Below, in pieces: positions 34,820 through 44,700 of a stretch of DNA of 64,000 bases. The stretch comes from Actinoplanes sp. TBRC 11911 (lineage in GTDB: Bacteria; Actinomycetota; Actinomycetes; Mycobacteriales; Micromonosporaceae), in NCBI RefSeq assembly GCF_012933445.1, contig NZ_JABBNC010000036.1, positions 44,310 to 108,309 on the forward strand, written 5' to 3'. The position numbers were made by a program, and so were the translations under genes. Position 1 is the first letter of the stretch; each line of letters starts with the position of its first letter. The notes below the pieces were generated by a model, which saw nothing but the letters and a program-made list of their open reading frames with translations, did not search any database and was not told where the DNA came from.

Positions 34820-37297
34820 GTGAAGACAACGCTCTCCTGGCTGCGCGACTACGTCGAGCTGCCCGCCGATCTCACCACCGCGCAGCTCGACGAGGCGCTG
34901 ACCAACCTCGGCATCGAGGTCGAGTCGATCGTCGACCAGGCCGCCACGGTCAAGGGCGATCTCGTCGTCGGCCGGGTGCTCACCATCGAGGAGCTGACCG
35001 GCTTCAAGAAGCCGATCCGGTTCACCACCGTCGACGTCGGCAAGGCGGTGCCGCAGGAGATCGTCTGCGGCGCCCGCAACTTCGTCGAGGGCGATCTGGT
35101 CGCGGTGATCCTGCCGGGCGGCGAGTTGCCCGGCGGCTTCAAGATCGGCGCCCGGAAGACGTACGGGCGCAACTCCAACGGCATGATCTGCTCGGCGCGC
35201 GAGCTGGGTCTCGGCGACGACCACGACGGCATCGTCGTGCTGCCGGCCGGTGTGGCGCAGCCGGGCCAGGACGCCCGCCCGGTGGTCGGCCTCGACGACG
35301 TGCTGCTCGACGTGGAGATCACCCCGGACCGCGGATACCAGATGAGCCTGCGCGGCCTGGCCCGCGAGCTGTCGTACGCGTTCGACGCCGCCTACACCGA
35401 CCCGGCCCGCATCGAGGCGCCGGGCGCGACGGCCGACGCGCCGTACGGCGTGACCGTCGAGGACACCGTGGGCTGCGACCGGTTCTCGGCGCGCGTGGTG
35501 CGCGGCATCGACCCGCACGTCCCGTCGCCCGAGTGGATGCAGCGCCGGCTGGTCGCGGCCGGCATCCGGACCATCTCGCTGCCCGTCGACATCACGAACT
35601 ACCTGATGCTCGAACTGGGCCAGCCGATGCACGTCTTCGACGCGGACCGCGTCCAGGGCGACCTGGTGGTCCGCCGGGCCAAGCCGGGCGAGAAGCTGAC
35701 CACCCTGGACGGCGTGGCCCGCGTGCTCGACGCCGAAGACATGGTGATCTGCGACGACACCGGCCCGGTCTCGCTGGCCGCGGTCATGGGCGGCGAGACC
35801 AGCGAGTGGCAGCCGGACACGGTCGACGTCCTGCTCGAGGCCGCCCACTGGGACCCGGTGATGGTCGGGCGCACCGCCCGCCGGCACAAGCTGTTCAGCG
35901 AGGCCGCCAAGCGCTGGGAGCGCGGCGTCGACCCCTCGGTGACCCTGGCCGCGCTGGAACGCGCCGTGCGGATCCTCACCTCGCACGCCGGCGGCACCGT
36001 CGACGAGCGGGTGCTCGACATCGACCACGTGACCGCGCCGGCGCGCATCCTGCTGGACCCGGCGCTGCCCGCCCAGCGGATCGGCGTGTCGTACCCCGCC
36101 GACCGGGTGGCCGAGCTGCTCGGCCGGGTCGGCTGCGCGGTGGCCGGGACGACCCCGCTGGAGGTCACCCCGCCGACCTGGCGGCCCGACCTGCTCGCCC
36201 CGATCGACCTGGTCGAGGAGGTCGCGCGCCTCGGCGGGTACAACGACATCCCGAGCATCCTGCCGCCGGCCCGCGGCGGCCAGGGCAGCACGCCCGCGCA
36301 GCGGCGCCGCCGCATGGTCGGCCGGGCGCTGGCCGAGAACGGGTACGTCGAGGTGCTGTCCTACCCGTTCATGACGCCCGGGGCGGCGGACGCGCTCGGC
36401 TACCCCGCGGACGACCCGCGGCGCAGCGCGGTCCGGCTGACCAACCCGCTGTCCGAGGAGGAGCCGCTGCTGCGCACGTCGCTGCTGCCGCCGATGCTCG
36501 CCACGCTCAAGCGCAACCTCTCCCGCGGGCTGCGCGACCTGGCCCTGTACGAGATCGGCACGGTGTTCCTACCGCACCTGACGGCGACCGCGCCGCCCGT
36601 GATGGGCGTCGACCGTCGTCCGTCTCAGGAGGAGTGGCAGGCGGCCAACGCGATCGTGCCGGATCAGCCGTGGCACGTGGCGGCCGCGATCGCCGGCGAC
36701 ATCGAGCCGTCCGGCTGGTGGGGTCCGGGCCGTGCGGGTTCGTGGGCGGACGCGGTCGAGGCGGCGCGGATGGCACTGTCCGCGGCGGGGATGACCGACG
36801 ACCGGGTGACGGTGTCGGCCGCTGCGCTCGCGCCGTGGCATCCGGGGCGATGCGCGGCCATCGCGGTCGACGGTGTCGTGGTCGGCTACGCCGGTGAGCT
36901 GCACCCGGCCGTGGTGTCGGCGTGGGAGCTGCCGAGGCGTACGGCGGTCATGGAACTTGATCTGAATGCCGTGCCCGACGCGCCGGTCACGCTGGGCCGC
37001 AAGCTCTCGTCGTTCCCGCCGGCGCTGATCGACGTGGCGCTGGAACTGGACCGCACGGTGCCGGCCGCCTCGGTGCGGGAAGCGTTGATCGAGGGCGCGG
37101 GGGAGTTGCTGGAGTCGATCTCGCTGTTCGACGTGTACGAGTCGGACCAGCTCGGCGCCGGCAAGAAGTCGCTGGCGTACAAGCTGACGTTCCGCGCGCC
37201 GGACCGGACGTTGACGTCGGACGAGGCCCTCGCGGCCCGGGACGCGGCGGTCGCGGCGGTGGCGTCCCGCTATGGAGCGACGCTGCGCGGGGCCTAG
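34820..37297 (+). CDS. pheT: Phenylalanine-tRNA ligase beta subunit
   Basis: An 825-aa subunit with an EMAP-II-like tRNA-binding domain (residues ~40-150, RFTTVDVGKAVPQEIVCGARN), B3/B4 editing domain (YLMLELGQPMHVFDADR), B5 DNA-binding-like domain and the C-terminal ferredoxin-like anticodon-binding domain (FPPALIDVALELDRTVPAAS ... YKLTFRAPDRTLTSDE). The GTG start is preceded by TGGAGG. Confidence 0.98.
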   Translation: MKTTLSWLRDYVELPADLTTAQLDEALTNLGIEVESIVDQAATVKGDLVVGRVLTIEELTGFKKPIRFTTVDVGKAVPQEIVCGARNFVEGDLVAVILPGGELPGGFKIGARKTYGRNSNGMICSARELGLGDDHDGIVVLPAGVAQPGQDARPVVGLDDVLLDVEITPDRGYQMSLRGLARELSYAFDAAYTDPARIEAPGATADAPYGVTVEDTVGCDRFSARVVRGIDPHVPSPEWMQRRLVAAGIRTISLPVDITNYLMLELGQPMHVFDADRVQGDLVVRRAKPGEKLTTLDGVARVLDAEDMVICDDTGPVSLAAVMGGETSEWQPDTVDVLLEAAHWDPVMVGRTARRHKLFSEAAKRWERGVDPSVTLAALERAVRILTSHAGGTVDERVLDIDHVTAPARILLDPALPAQRIGVSYPADRVAELLGRVGCAVAGTTPLEVTPPTWRPDLLAPIDLVEEVARLGGYNDIPSILPPARGGQGSTPAQRRRRMVGRALAENGYVEVLSYPFMTPGAADALGYPADDPRRSAVRLTNPLSEEEPLLRTSLLPPMLATLKRNLSRGLRDLALYEIGTVFLPHLTATAPPVMGVDRRPSQEEWQAANAIVPDQPWHVAAAIAGDIEPSGWWGPGRAGSWADAVEAARMALSAAGMTDDRVTVSAAALAPWHPGRCAAIAVDGVVVGYAGELHPAVVSAWELPRRTAVMELDLNAVPDAPVTLGRKLSSFPPALIDVALELDRTVPAASVREALIEGAGELLESISLFDVYESDQLGAGKKSLAYKLTFRAPDRTLTSDEALAARDAAVAAVASRYGATLRGA

Positions 37298-37299
37298 CC

Positions 37300-37518
37300 G
37301 TGGACCGCATCGTCGCGGAGGTCATCGATGCCGCTGCCCGGGACGACCGGGCGGCGCTCATCGCGTTGCTGCATCCGTACCTGCACTGGACCGAGGCGGG
37401 CCGGACGCTGCGCGGGCGCAATAACGTGTTCGCCCGCCTGGAGGCCGGCCCGCCGCTGACGGCGCCGGCCTCCTACGAGCTGCGGGACGGGCAGGTCTAC
37501 CGCTGGAACGCCGGCTGA
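37300..37518 (+). CDS. Small NTF2-like/SnoaL-like hypothetical protein
   Basis: A 72-aa ORF starting with GTG two bases after the pheT stop. The sequence DDRAALIALLHPYLHWTEAG and LRGRNNVFARLEAG resembles the core of SnoaL/NTF2-like polypeptides of actinomycetes. The short length is typical of minimal members. Function unknown. Confidence 0.7.
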   Translation: MDRIVAEVIDAAARDDRAALIALLHPYLHWTEAGRTLRGRNNVFARLEAGPPLTAPASYELRDGQVYRWNAG

Positions 37519-37652
37519 AGCGCGCGGCGGCGTGCGAACAGCGGCACCAGGTTCAGCACCAGGCCGGCCAGCGCGACGCCGGCGACCAGGTTCAGCCCCG
37601 GGTGGAACTCGGTGAAGTCGGCGCCGACGACGCCGATCACCGCGGTGGTCAC
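37497..37652 (-). pseudogene. Possible remnant or small membrane protein
   Basis: A 51-codon reading frame from GTG 37652 encodes FTEFHPGLNLVAGVALAGLV followed by LNLVPLFARRR and a stop, with one good transmembrane helix and a basic end. It overlaps the end of the NTF2-like gene by 22 bp. It looks like the C-terminus of a larger membrane protein without its beginning. Confidence 0.3.
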
Positions 37653-37703
37653 GGCCGGACGCCATGGGTGTCGGAGTGCAACCGGTCGTGCTATCTATGA
37701 CGG

Positions 37704-38369
37704 GTGAGCTTGCGCGTGGCGACAACCAACGAATCTGACGTTTCGCGGCAAAAGACGCGTCGCGTTCGGGAAGACGGCGTCCGCAGCCGCCGGGCGATTC
37801 TCGACGCGGCCGCCCGGCTGGCCACCGTCGAGGGGCTGGCGGGCCTGTCGATCGCGCGGCTGGCGGACAAGGCGGGCATCAGCAAGAGCGGCCTGTTCGC
37901 CCACTTCGGCTCGAAGGAGGAGCTGCAGCTCGCGACCATCGACGCGGCACGGGAGATCTACCAGCGTGAGATCTTCGACCCGGCCCTGGACGAGCCGGAC
38001 CCGCTCGCGCGGCTGAAAGCCCTGTGCGAGCGCTTCCTGGCGATGGTGGGCGGCGACCTGTTCCCGGGCGGTTGCTTCTTCTCCTCCGTCAACGCCGAGT
38101 TCGACACCCGGCCGGGCCCGGTGCTGGACCGCCTGATCGAGCTCGACGACGAGTGGGTGGCGTTACTGGCCGGCCAGGTCGAGGCCGCGCGCGCGGCGGG
38201 TCAGCTGTCCCCGACGGTCGACCCGGAGCAGGTGGCTTTCGACCTGAACGCTTTCCTGCACGCCGCGAACGAGCAGTTCGTGCTGCGTCGCGACCGGGCG
38301 CAGCTGGACCGGGCGCGCCACAGCATCGACGCCTATCTCGCGGTTCTGACCGCCGGGGCGGACCGGTGA
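37704..38369 (+). CDS. TetR-family transcriptional regulator
   Basis: A 221-aa repressor with an N-terminal helix-turn-helix (RRAILDAAARLATVEGLAGLS, IARLADKAGISKSGLFAHFG) and a C-terminal ligand domain of the TetR_C_16/YcdC type (GGCFFSSVNAEFDTRPGPV). Ligand and target are unknown; it could control the small membrane remnant region or distant genes. The GTG start is weakly supported. Confidence 0.92.
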   Translation: MSLRVATTNESDVSRQKTRRVREDGVRSRRAILDAAARLATVEGLAGLSIARLADKAGISKSGLFAHFGSKEELQLATIDAAREIYQREIFDPALDEPDPLARLKALCERFLAMVGGDLFPGGCFFSSVNAEFDTRPGPVLDRLIELDDEWVALLAGQVEAARAAGQLSPTVDPEQVAFDLNAFLHAANEQFVLRRDRAQLDRARHSIDAYLAVLTAGADR

Positions 38370-38388
38370 GGCCCACCCCGGCGGGTTC

Positions 38389-41300
38389 CTAAGCGAAGGT
38401 CTTCACCGTCGACCAGTTGACGGTGAGGACGATCTTCACGAACGGGTTCGTGTTGGTGGCCGACGGGTAGTAGACGCGCGTCTGGCCGTCCTCGAAACGC
38501 GCCCACATGTCCGGGATCCGGTCGTTGTTCACGTCCGGGATCGCGATGATCGCGGTGACGTGCGCCGGCGTCCAGCTTGTCCCGTACGACGTGTCGGTGC
38601 CCTGGCGGGAGGCGGCCGCGGTCTTGAGGGAGTCGAGGCTCACGCTGCCCGCGACCGCTCCCGGCTTGCCGTGCCGGATGTTCATGACGCCGGTGGCCAG
38701 GATCCGGTACAGCAGGTCGGGCGTGCCGTCCAGGTCGATGTCCGCGACGTTGACCAGCTCCTGGGCGGTGAGCGCCCACGCGGTGCCCTCCATCAGCGTC
38801 GCTTCCTTGAAGCTGGCGCCGGTGTAGCCGGACAGGATCCAGAACGCCGTCCCCGCCTGCACCGCCAGATCGGGCAGCTTGTCGCCGGTGATGTCGCCGA
38901 TCGCCTTGATCTTCGTCCAGGTGGACGGCGCCGGGGCGTTCGACGGCAGGAAGATCTTCAGGCGCTGGTCCACGTTGAAGCTGCCGTACCCGTCGCCCGG
39001 GTACAGCCAGACGCTGCCGTCGTAGTGCCGGACGAACAGGTCGGTGATCCCGTCTCCCGGGTACGCGTCGCCGTACTTCGCGATCAGCGAGGTCTTCCCG
39101 GTCGCCGGGTCGAACCAGTGCCCCTTCGGGTCCAGCGCGCCGCCCTCGGAGTACGAGGCGGACAGACAGCTGTACAACTCGCCGCCGGTGTCGCCCACGC
39201 AGTTACGCAGGTCGCCGTCCGCGTTCACGTAGATCAGGTCGGGGATGCCGTCGCCGCCGGTGTCACCCGGACCGTCGCCGGTGCTGCTCGGCGGCACGTA
39301 GAACGTGTAGTTCGTGGTCGGGCTGGGGTTCCCGACGGCGTCGTAGGCGATCACCTGCAGTCCGTTGGGGCCGGAGTGCCGCGGTTTGAGGTCCGGCACG
39401 ATCGCCACTCCGTTGGTGGCGGTCACCGAGGTGCTGCCGACCCCCTCGAAGGAGTAGGTGAACCGCGTCGCGCCGGCCGACTCGAAGGTGGCCGGTCCGG
39501 TCGCTCCGAACTTGACCGTGGCCCAGGTCGCCCCGTCCGGGGTGGCCTCCTTGAACACGTCGCTGGTGACGTCCGGGGCCGGTGGCGCGGACGCGTCCAC
39601 GGTGATGCGGCACGGCTGGGTGCCGGTGGGGAAGAAGTCGGACACGGCGCTGCTGGAGTCCTCGGCCCGGACGTCCCAGTTGTAGCTGACCTTGTCGGTC
39701 AGTGAGGTCGTCGGGATCGTGAGGCTGGCCCAGCCGGCGCTGTCCGGGGTGACCAGGGTGCCGGCCGGCACCGCGGCGGTCGTCGCCCAGAACCGGAAGC
39801 GCAGCTTCGACAGGTTCTTGTCCGGGTCGGTGGCCTTGGCCTTGAGCACGATGTTGGTCTTGGCGAGCGTGCGGGTGGCCGGCGCGATGACGCAGGCGCC
39901 ACCGGGCGTGGTGGTGCCGTCGGTGGGCTGCGCGGGCGGCCGGTTGTAGTCCACCTCGAGGGTGGCGGTGCTGGCCTGGAACTTGCGCCAGGTCAGCGTG
40001 TCGCCTTCGGAACTGGCGCGCAGGCCGAGGGTGATGCTGGTCGACCCGGCGTCGGCGGCGCGCTGTGCGGCGTCCATGACGTTGAACGAGACGTACGCGT
40101 CGGCGCAGGAGCTGTTGTAGCCGTGCGCGAAGGACAGTTTCTGCTGCAGGTAGCTCCAGGCGGGCTGCTTGTTCCAGGTGTTGCCGGTGGAGATGGCGCC
40201 GGTCTGGTACAGCTGCATCTCCCGGGTGGTGCACGACCAGGAGTGGTTGTTCAGCACCTTGAAATCGGCGTCGCTCACCTTGGCACCCTTGATGTTCGCG
40301 TACGCCATGCGCCAGAACGAGCGGGCCGTCACGCCGGTCTCGTCCTCGTGGCCGACCCGCGCGTCGGTGGTGCCGCCGTTGTACCCGGTGCCGTTCATGA
40401 AGTTGCTGTTCGGGTGCGACTTGCTGACGAACAGCCAGGCCTGCTCGCCGGCGTTGATCGTCGGGTCCAGGAACAGCGGGAAGCGGACCGCCGGGTCGCG
40501 CAGCAGGCCGGCGGCGTCGAGCGAGAGGCGGACGTGCCCGTTGCCGTCGCCGTCGAGCGTGGTGGGCATCGGCGCCTGGCGGCTGCCCGGCTCGGCGCCG
40601 GCCAGACCGGAGAGCTTCAGGACGTCGGCGCTGGTGGCGACCGACGTGCGTGGCGTCTCGGGGGATTCGGGATCGCGGCCGCTCGCGTCCCAGGCCATCG
40701 GCGTCGGAATCGAGCCGATCTCGGTGCCCGCGGCGTCGTAGATGTGGACGCCGCCGGTGGTGGCATCGCGGCGGAAGACCGCGCCGTCGGCACTCAAGCC
40801 GTAGGAGAGTGTCCGGTCCGCGGCGGCCTGCGCGTTCTTGACGATCAGGAGCTGGCCGAAGCCGCCCTCCTCGCGGACGGTGGTGAGCAGGTCCACGCCG
40901 GGGCGGACCTCGGGGTAGAGCGCGCGGGAGCCGTCGAGCACCGGCGCGGGCAGCTTCCCGGGCCAGGTGTAGGTGATCGTGTGGCCGCCGGCGTCCACCT
41001 CGGCCAGGACGCTTTCGTCCTTCTCGCTGCCGGCCGAGAAGCGGACCGGGGTGTACGGGTTGACCGGGCGGATGGTCCCGTCGACCGGCCGTAGCGTGTT
41101 GTCGATCGGCTGCCAGCGGCCGTCGGCGGTCCGCGCCCGCTGCGGGACGGCGTGGAACTCGCTGTGCAACTGGCCGTCCGGACGTGCCCAGGTCCGCGAG
41201 GTGGCGGTCGTCTCGGTGTCGACGAGCACCTGCTTGCCGGTGCGCGACGCCTCGGCCATCGCGGTGGCCAGATCCTTCACGGCGACGATCGGGGTGGCCC

Positions 41301-41433
41301 GCACCGGATTTCGGTCCGGTATGGACCTGTCGTCCGGCCACCACGCGACGGAGGCGGCGGTGACGGAGGCGGCCAGCAGGAGGCCCAGGGCGTAGGTCAG
41401 CCGGGTGCGGCTGAGCAGGCGAGGCGCGGTCAC
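38389..41433 (-). CDS. Large secreted DNRLRE / FG-GAP-like repeat protein
   Basis: A 1014-aa exported protein with a signal peptide/TM (LTYALGLLLAASVTAASVAW). Residues ~70-330 resemble the N-terminal region of actinobacterial wall-associated RHS proteins; ~320-500 form a DNRLRE-type module (DPTINAGEQAWLFVSKSHPN, ARSFWRMAYANIKGAKVSDA); ~500-720 look like Ig/fibronectin-like modules. The C-terminus holds Asp-rich FG-GAP/VCBS-like blades such as GDGIPDLIYVNADGDL, GDGITDLFVRHYDG, ITGDKLPDLAVQ, DLDGTPDLLY and VNNDRIPDMWAR. It is divergent from the RHS toxin gene, so it is a likely partner. GTG start with GGGAG upstream. Confidence 0.88.
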   Translation of the reverse strand: MTAPRLLSRTRLTYALGLLLAASVTAASVAWWPDDRSIPDRNPVRATPIVAVKDLATAMAEASRTGKQVLVDTETTATSRTWARPDGQLHSEFHAVPQRARTADGRWQPIDNTLRPVDGTIRPVNPYTPVRFSAGSEKDESVLAEVDAGGHTITYTWPGKLPAPVLDGSRALYPEVRPGVDLLTTVREEGGFGQLLIVKNAQAAADRTLSYGLSADGAVFRRDATTGGVHIYDAAGTEIGSIPTPMAWDASGRDPESPETPRTSVATSADVLKLSGLAGAEPGSRQAPMPTTLDGDGNGHVRLSLDAAGLLRDPAVRFPLFLDPTINAGEQAWLFVSKSHPNSNFMNGTGYNGGTTDARVGHEDETGVTARSFWRMAYANIKGAKVSDADFKVLNNHSWSCTTREMQLYQTGAISTGNTWNKQPAWSYLQQKLSFAHGYNSSCADAYVSFNVMDAAQRAADAGSTSITLGLRASSEGDTLTWRKFQASTATLEVDYNRPPAQPTDGTTTPGGACVIAPATRTLAKTNIVLKAKATDPDKNLSKLRFRFWATTAAVPAGTLVTPDSAGWASLTIPTTSLTDKVSYNWDVRAEDSSSAVSDFFPTGTQPCRITVDASAPPAPDVTSDVFKEATPDGATWATVKFGATGPATFESAGATRFTYSFEGVGSTSVTATNGVAIVPDLKPRHSGPNGLQVIAYDAVGNPSPTTNYTFYVPPSSTGDGPGDTGGDGIPDLIYVNADGDLRNCVGDTGGELYSCLSASYSEGGALDPKGHWFDPATGKTSLIAKYGDAYPGDGITDLFVRHYDGSVWLYPGDGYGSFNVDQRLKIFLPSNAPAPSTWTKIKAIGDITGDKLPDLAVQAGTAFWILSGYTGASFKEATLMEGTAWALTAQELVNVADIDLDGTPDLLYRILATGVMNIRHGKPGAVAGSVSLDSLKTAAASRQGTDTSYGTSWTPAHVTAIIAIPDVNNDRIPDMWARFEDGQTRVYYPSATNTNPFVKIVLTVNWSTVKTFA

Positions 41434-41777
41434 GGCGGTCTACTCCCATGGGGACCAGGCGGAATCGGACAGAGAGCGCGCACACGATCGCATACGGACA
41501 GTCATCGCGGTGGTTACCAAGTCGTTATCTTGCTCTCAGGCAACTTTGAGTAATGCCAGGCTTGCCCCCATTTGTCCCCTTGCCCAGGGTGATCTTCCCG
41601 TTACCGCGATGCTTTGTGACGAATGTCCAGAGTGCCAGGCGTGCGGCAATTTGATGTTTCTCTAAATATGTCGCGCATCACATCGGTGACAATCGGTGAT
41701 CTTGAATATCTCACCGTCCTGACGAGACAGTGCCGACTGCCTTTCTTCGTCTTCGCGCCTGGTGGGAGTCGACACGT
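41434..41777. promoter_or_regulatory. Divergent intergenic region of the toxin locus
   Basis: This 344-bp gap is clearly more A+T-rich than its flanks (TTTCTCTAAATATG, GATCTTGAATATCT) and contains a direct repeat ATCGGTGA at 41685 and 41694 region. TTTGAT ... TAAATAT near 41650-41670 could form a promoter toward the RHS gene. No gene is seen. Confidence 0.45.
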
Positions 41778-44700
41778 ATGCGTGCTACAGGTCCGGTGTC
41801 CGGCCTCCGGTGGAGGCGCGGTGGCCGTGCGGCGATCGTTCTGCTGCTGTCGGTCATCCTGGCGGTGACCACCATGCCCGCCGCCGCGTTCGCGATCCCG
41901 GGCGCCGGCATGGATCGCGAGGACACCGCGGTCGAGCTGCCCGACCTGCCGGAGAGCACGCCGGTCGAGCAGAACGAGGACGCCGACGAGAACCTCACCA
42001 CCGCCCCCGAGGTGGCGTCCGAGGAGTACGCGCCGACCGCGGTGGACGCGTGGCAGGCGGGTAGCGGCGCGGTCGACCTGACCGGGGCCGAGCCCGGCGC
42101 CGCCCCGGTGCGGGTCGCCGACCTCCCGGTGGCCCTCGGCGTCCCGGACGGCGGCGACGCGGCGGCCCTGGCCGGCACGTGGACCGTCGACCTGGCCGCC
42201 CCGGAGTCGTCGCAGGACGCGGGCGTCGCCGGCCTGATCATGAAGATCACGCCGCCGGCCACCGCCGATCCGGCCGCGGCGGTCGCGCTCAGCGTCGACT
42301 ACACGACCTTCGCCGACCTGTACGGGCCGCAGGCCGCCGACCGGTTCGGCCTGGTGACGCTGCCGGACTGTGTCTACGACTCGCCGGACGCCGGGGACTG
42401 CGCGCCGGTGCCGGCCGAGGAGACCGCCGGGGCGCAGACCGTGCCAAGCGAGGTTTCGGTGGGGTCCGCGTCCTCGTTCGCCCGGGCCGCCTCCCCGCGC
42501 CGCGTCGTCAGCGGCGACATCCCGGTCGGCCAGCTCCTCGCCGAAGCGGGCTCCGGCAGCGGCGTCGCCGCGCGGGCCGCCGCGGCCGACGACTCCGGCG
42601 TGGTCGGCGCGCTCGACACCGGCGCCTCGGCGGCCGGCGACTACACCGCGACGCCGCTGCAGTCCTCCGGCTCGTGGGCGGCGGGCTCGTCGTCCGGCGC
42701 GTTCACCTACTCGTACCAGATCCAGGTGCCGGAGACGGCCGGCGGGCTGATGCCGAAGGTGGGCCTCTCGTACTCGTCGCAGTCGGTGGACGGGCGCACG
42801 TCGGCGACCAACAACCAGGCCTCCTGGATCGGCGACGGCTGGGACTACAACGCGGGCGCGATCACCCGGACGTACGCGAACTGCCGGCAGGACTCCACTG
42901 TCGACGGCGCGAGCAACGCCAAGCACCGCACGGCCGACCTGTGCTGGGGCTCGAACAACGCCACGCTCTCACTGGCCGGGATGACCACCGAGCTGGTGTA
43001 CGACAACGGCACGTGGACGACCGGCAACGGCGACGGCTCGAAGGTCGAACTGCGCAAGGACACCGGCCTCGGCAACGGCGACAACGACGGCGAGCACTGG
43101 GTCGTCACCACCCGCGACGGCACCCGGTACTACTTCGGCCTCAACCGGCTGCCCGGCTGGTCCGACCACGGCGCCGACGCGGACGACCCGGTGACCAACT
43201 CGGTGCTGACCGTCCCGGTCTACGCCAACCACGCCGGTGAGGACTGCTACCAGGGCTCGACGATCGACGCGTTCAAGAAGTCGTTCTGCACGCAGGCCTG
43301 GCGCTGGTCGCTGGACTACGTCGAGGACGTGCACGGCAACGCCATGAGCCTGTGGTGGGCCAAGGAGACCAACTACTACGCCCGCAACTTCGACTTCAAG
43401 GCGCCGGTCAAGTACGACCGCGGCGGCTACCTGACGCACATCGACTACGGCCAGCGCGCCGGCAGCGTCTTCACCGCGACCGCGCCGGCCCGCGTCTTCT
43501 TCACCGTGGCCGAGCGCTGCTTCGCCGAGGGCGGCGTGAGCTGCACCGAGGAGAACTTCGCCGGCAAGGACCCGGGCAAATACCGGATCTGGTACGACAC
43601 CCCGGCCGACCTGCGCTGCGAAGCCGGCAAGAAGTGCTGGAACGCGGGCCCGTCGTTCTTCACCCGCAAACGGCTGGACAAGGTGTCCACCTCGGCGCAG
43701 CGGCGCACCGACACCACGGCCCGCCAGGTGGTCGACGAATACCAGCTCAAGCAGTCCTTCCCGAAGTTGCGGACCGGCCCGAACACCGCGCTCTGGCTGG
43801 AGTCGATCAGCCGCACCGGCTATGCGCGCAAGGGCACCACCGACGCGAGCGCGACGCTCAACCCGGTGCGTTTCGAACCCAACGTCGACGACATGCCGAA
43901 CCGAGTCATGCGCGGCGACTCCGATCCCCGGCCCGGCTTCTCCCGTCTGCGGATCGGCCGGGTCATCAACGAGTACGGCGGCGAGACCGTCGTGACGTAC
44001 AAAAGCCCGGAAGGTCAATGCGCGACCGGCTCGGGCCTGCCCGGCAAGGGTGACACCGCCGAGCTGAAGTCCAACGACCGCCTCTGTTTCCCGGTGTTCT
44101 GGCATCCGGACCCGGAGGTCGAGGACATCGACTGGTTCCACAAGTACGTGGTGGCCGGCATCGAAGAGCTCCCGGCGGTCGACGGCGCGGTCGGGACCAC
44201 GACGAACTACGCCTACCGCAACCCCGGCTGGAAACTCGCCGAGCAGGAGTTCAGCAAGAAGTCCACGCGGACCTACTCGGACTTCGCCGGCTTCGAGCAG
44301 ACGACCGTGCTCACCGGCGCGGACGACGCGGCGATCGGCAGCAAGCGCACCAAGGCCGTCACCCGCTACTTCCGCGGCATGGGCGACACGGTGTCCATGA
44401 AGGACATCACCGGCGCGGAGATCGCCAAGGACGCGGAGCCGTTCGCCGGGCGCATCGCCGAGGAGCTCACGTACGCCGACGCGGGTGACGCGGACGACAA
44501 CTGGCTGACCCGCAGCGTCAGCTACCCGCAGGCGACCAAGCTCGCCGAACGCGCCCGGGAGGGGATCAGCCCGCTGCGCGCGTGGCGGGTCACCGAACCG
44601 CGGCAGGTGACGTACACGAAATCCTCCGGGACCGGCGACGACACCCGCACGATGCGCACCACCGAGAACCGGACGACCTTCGACCCGGCGTACGGGCTGC

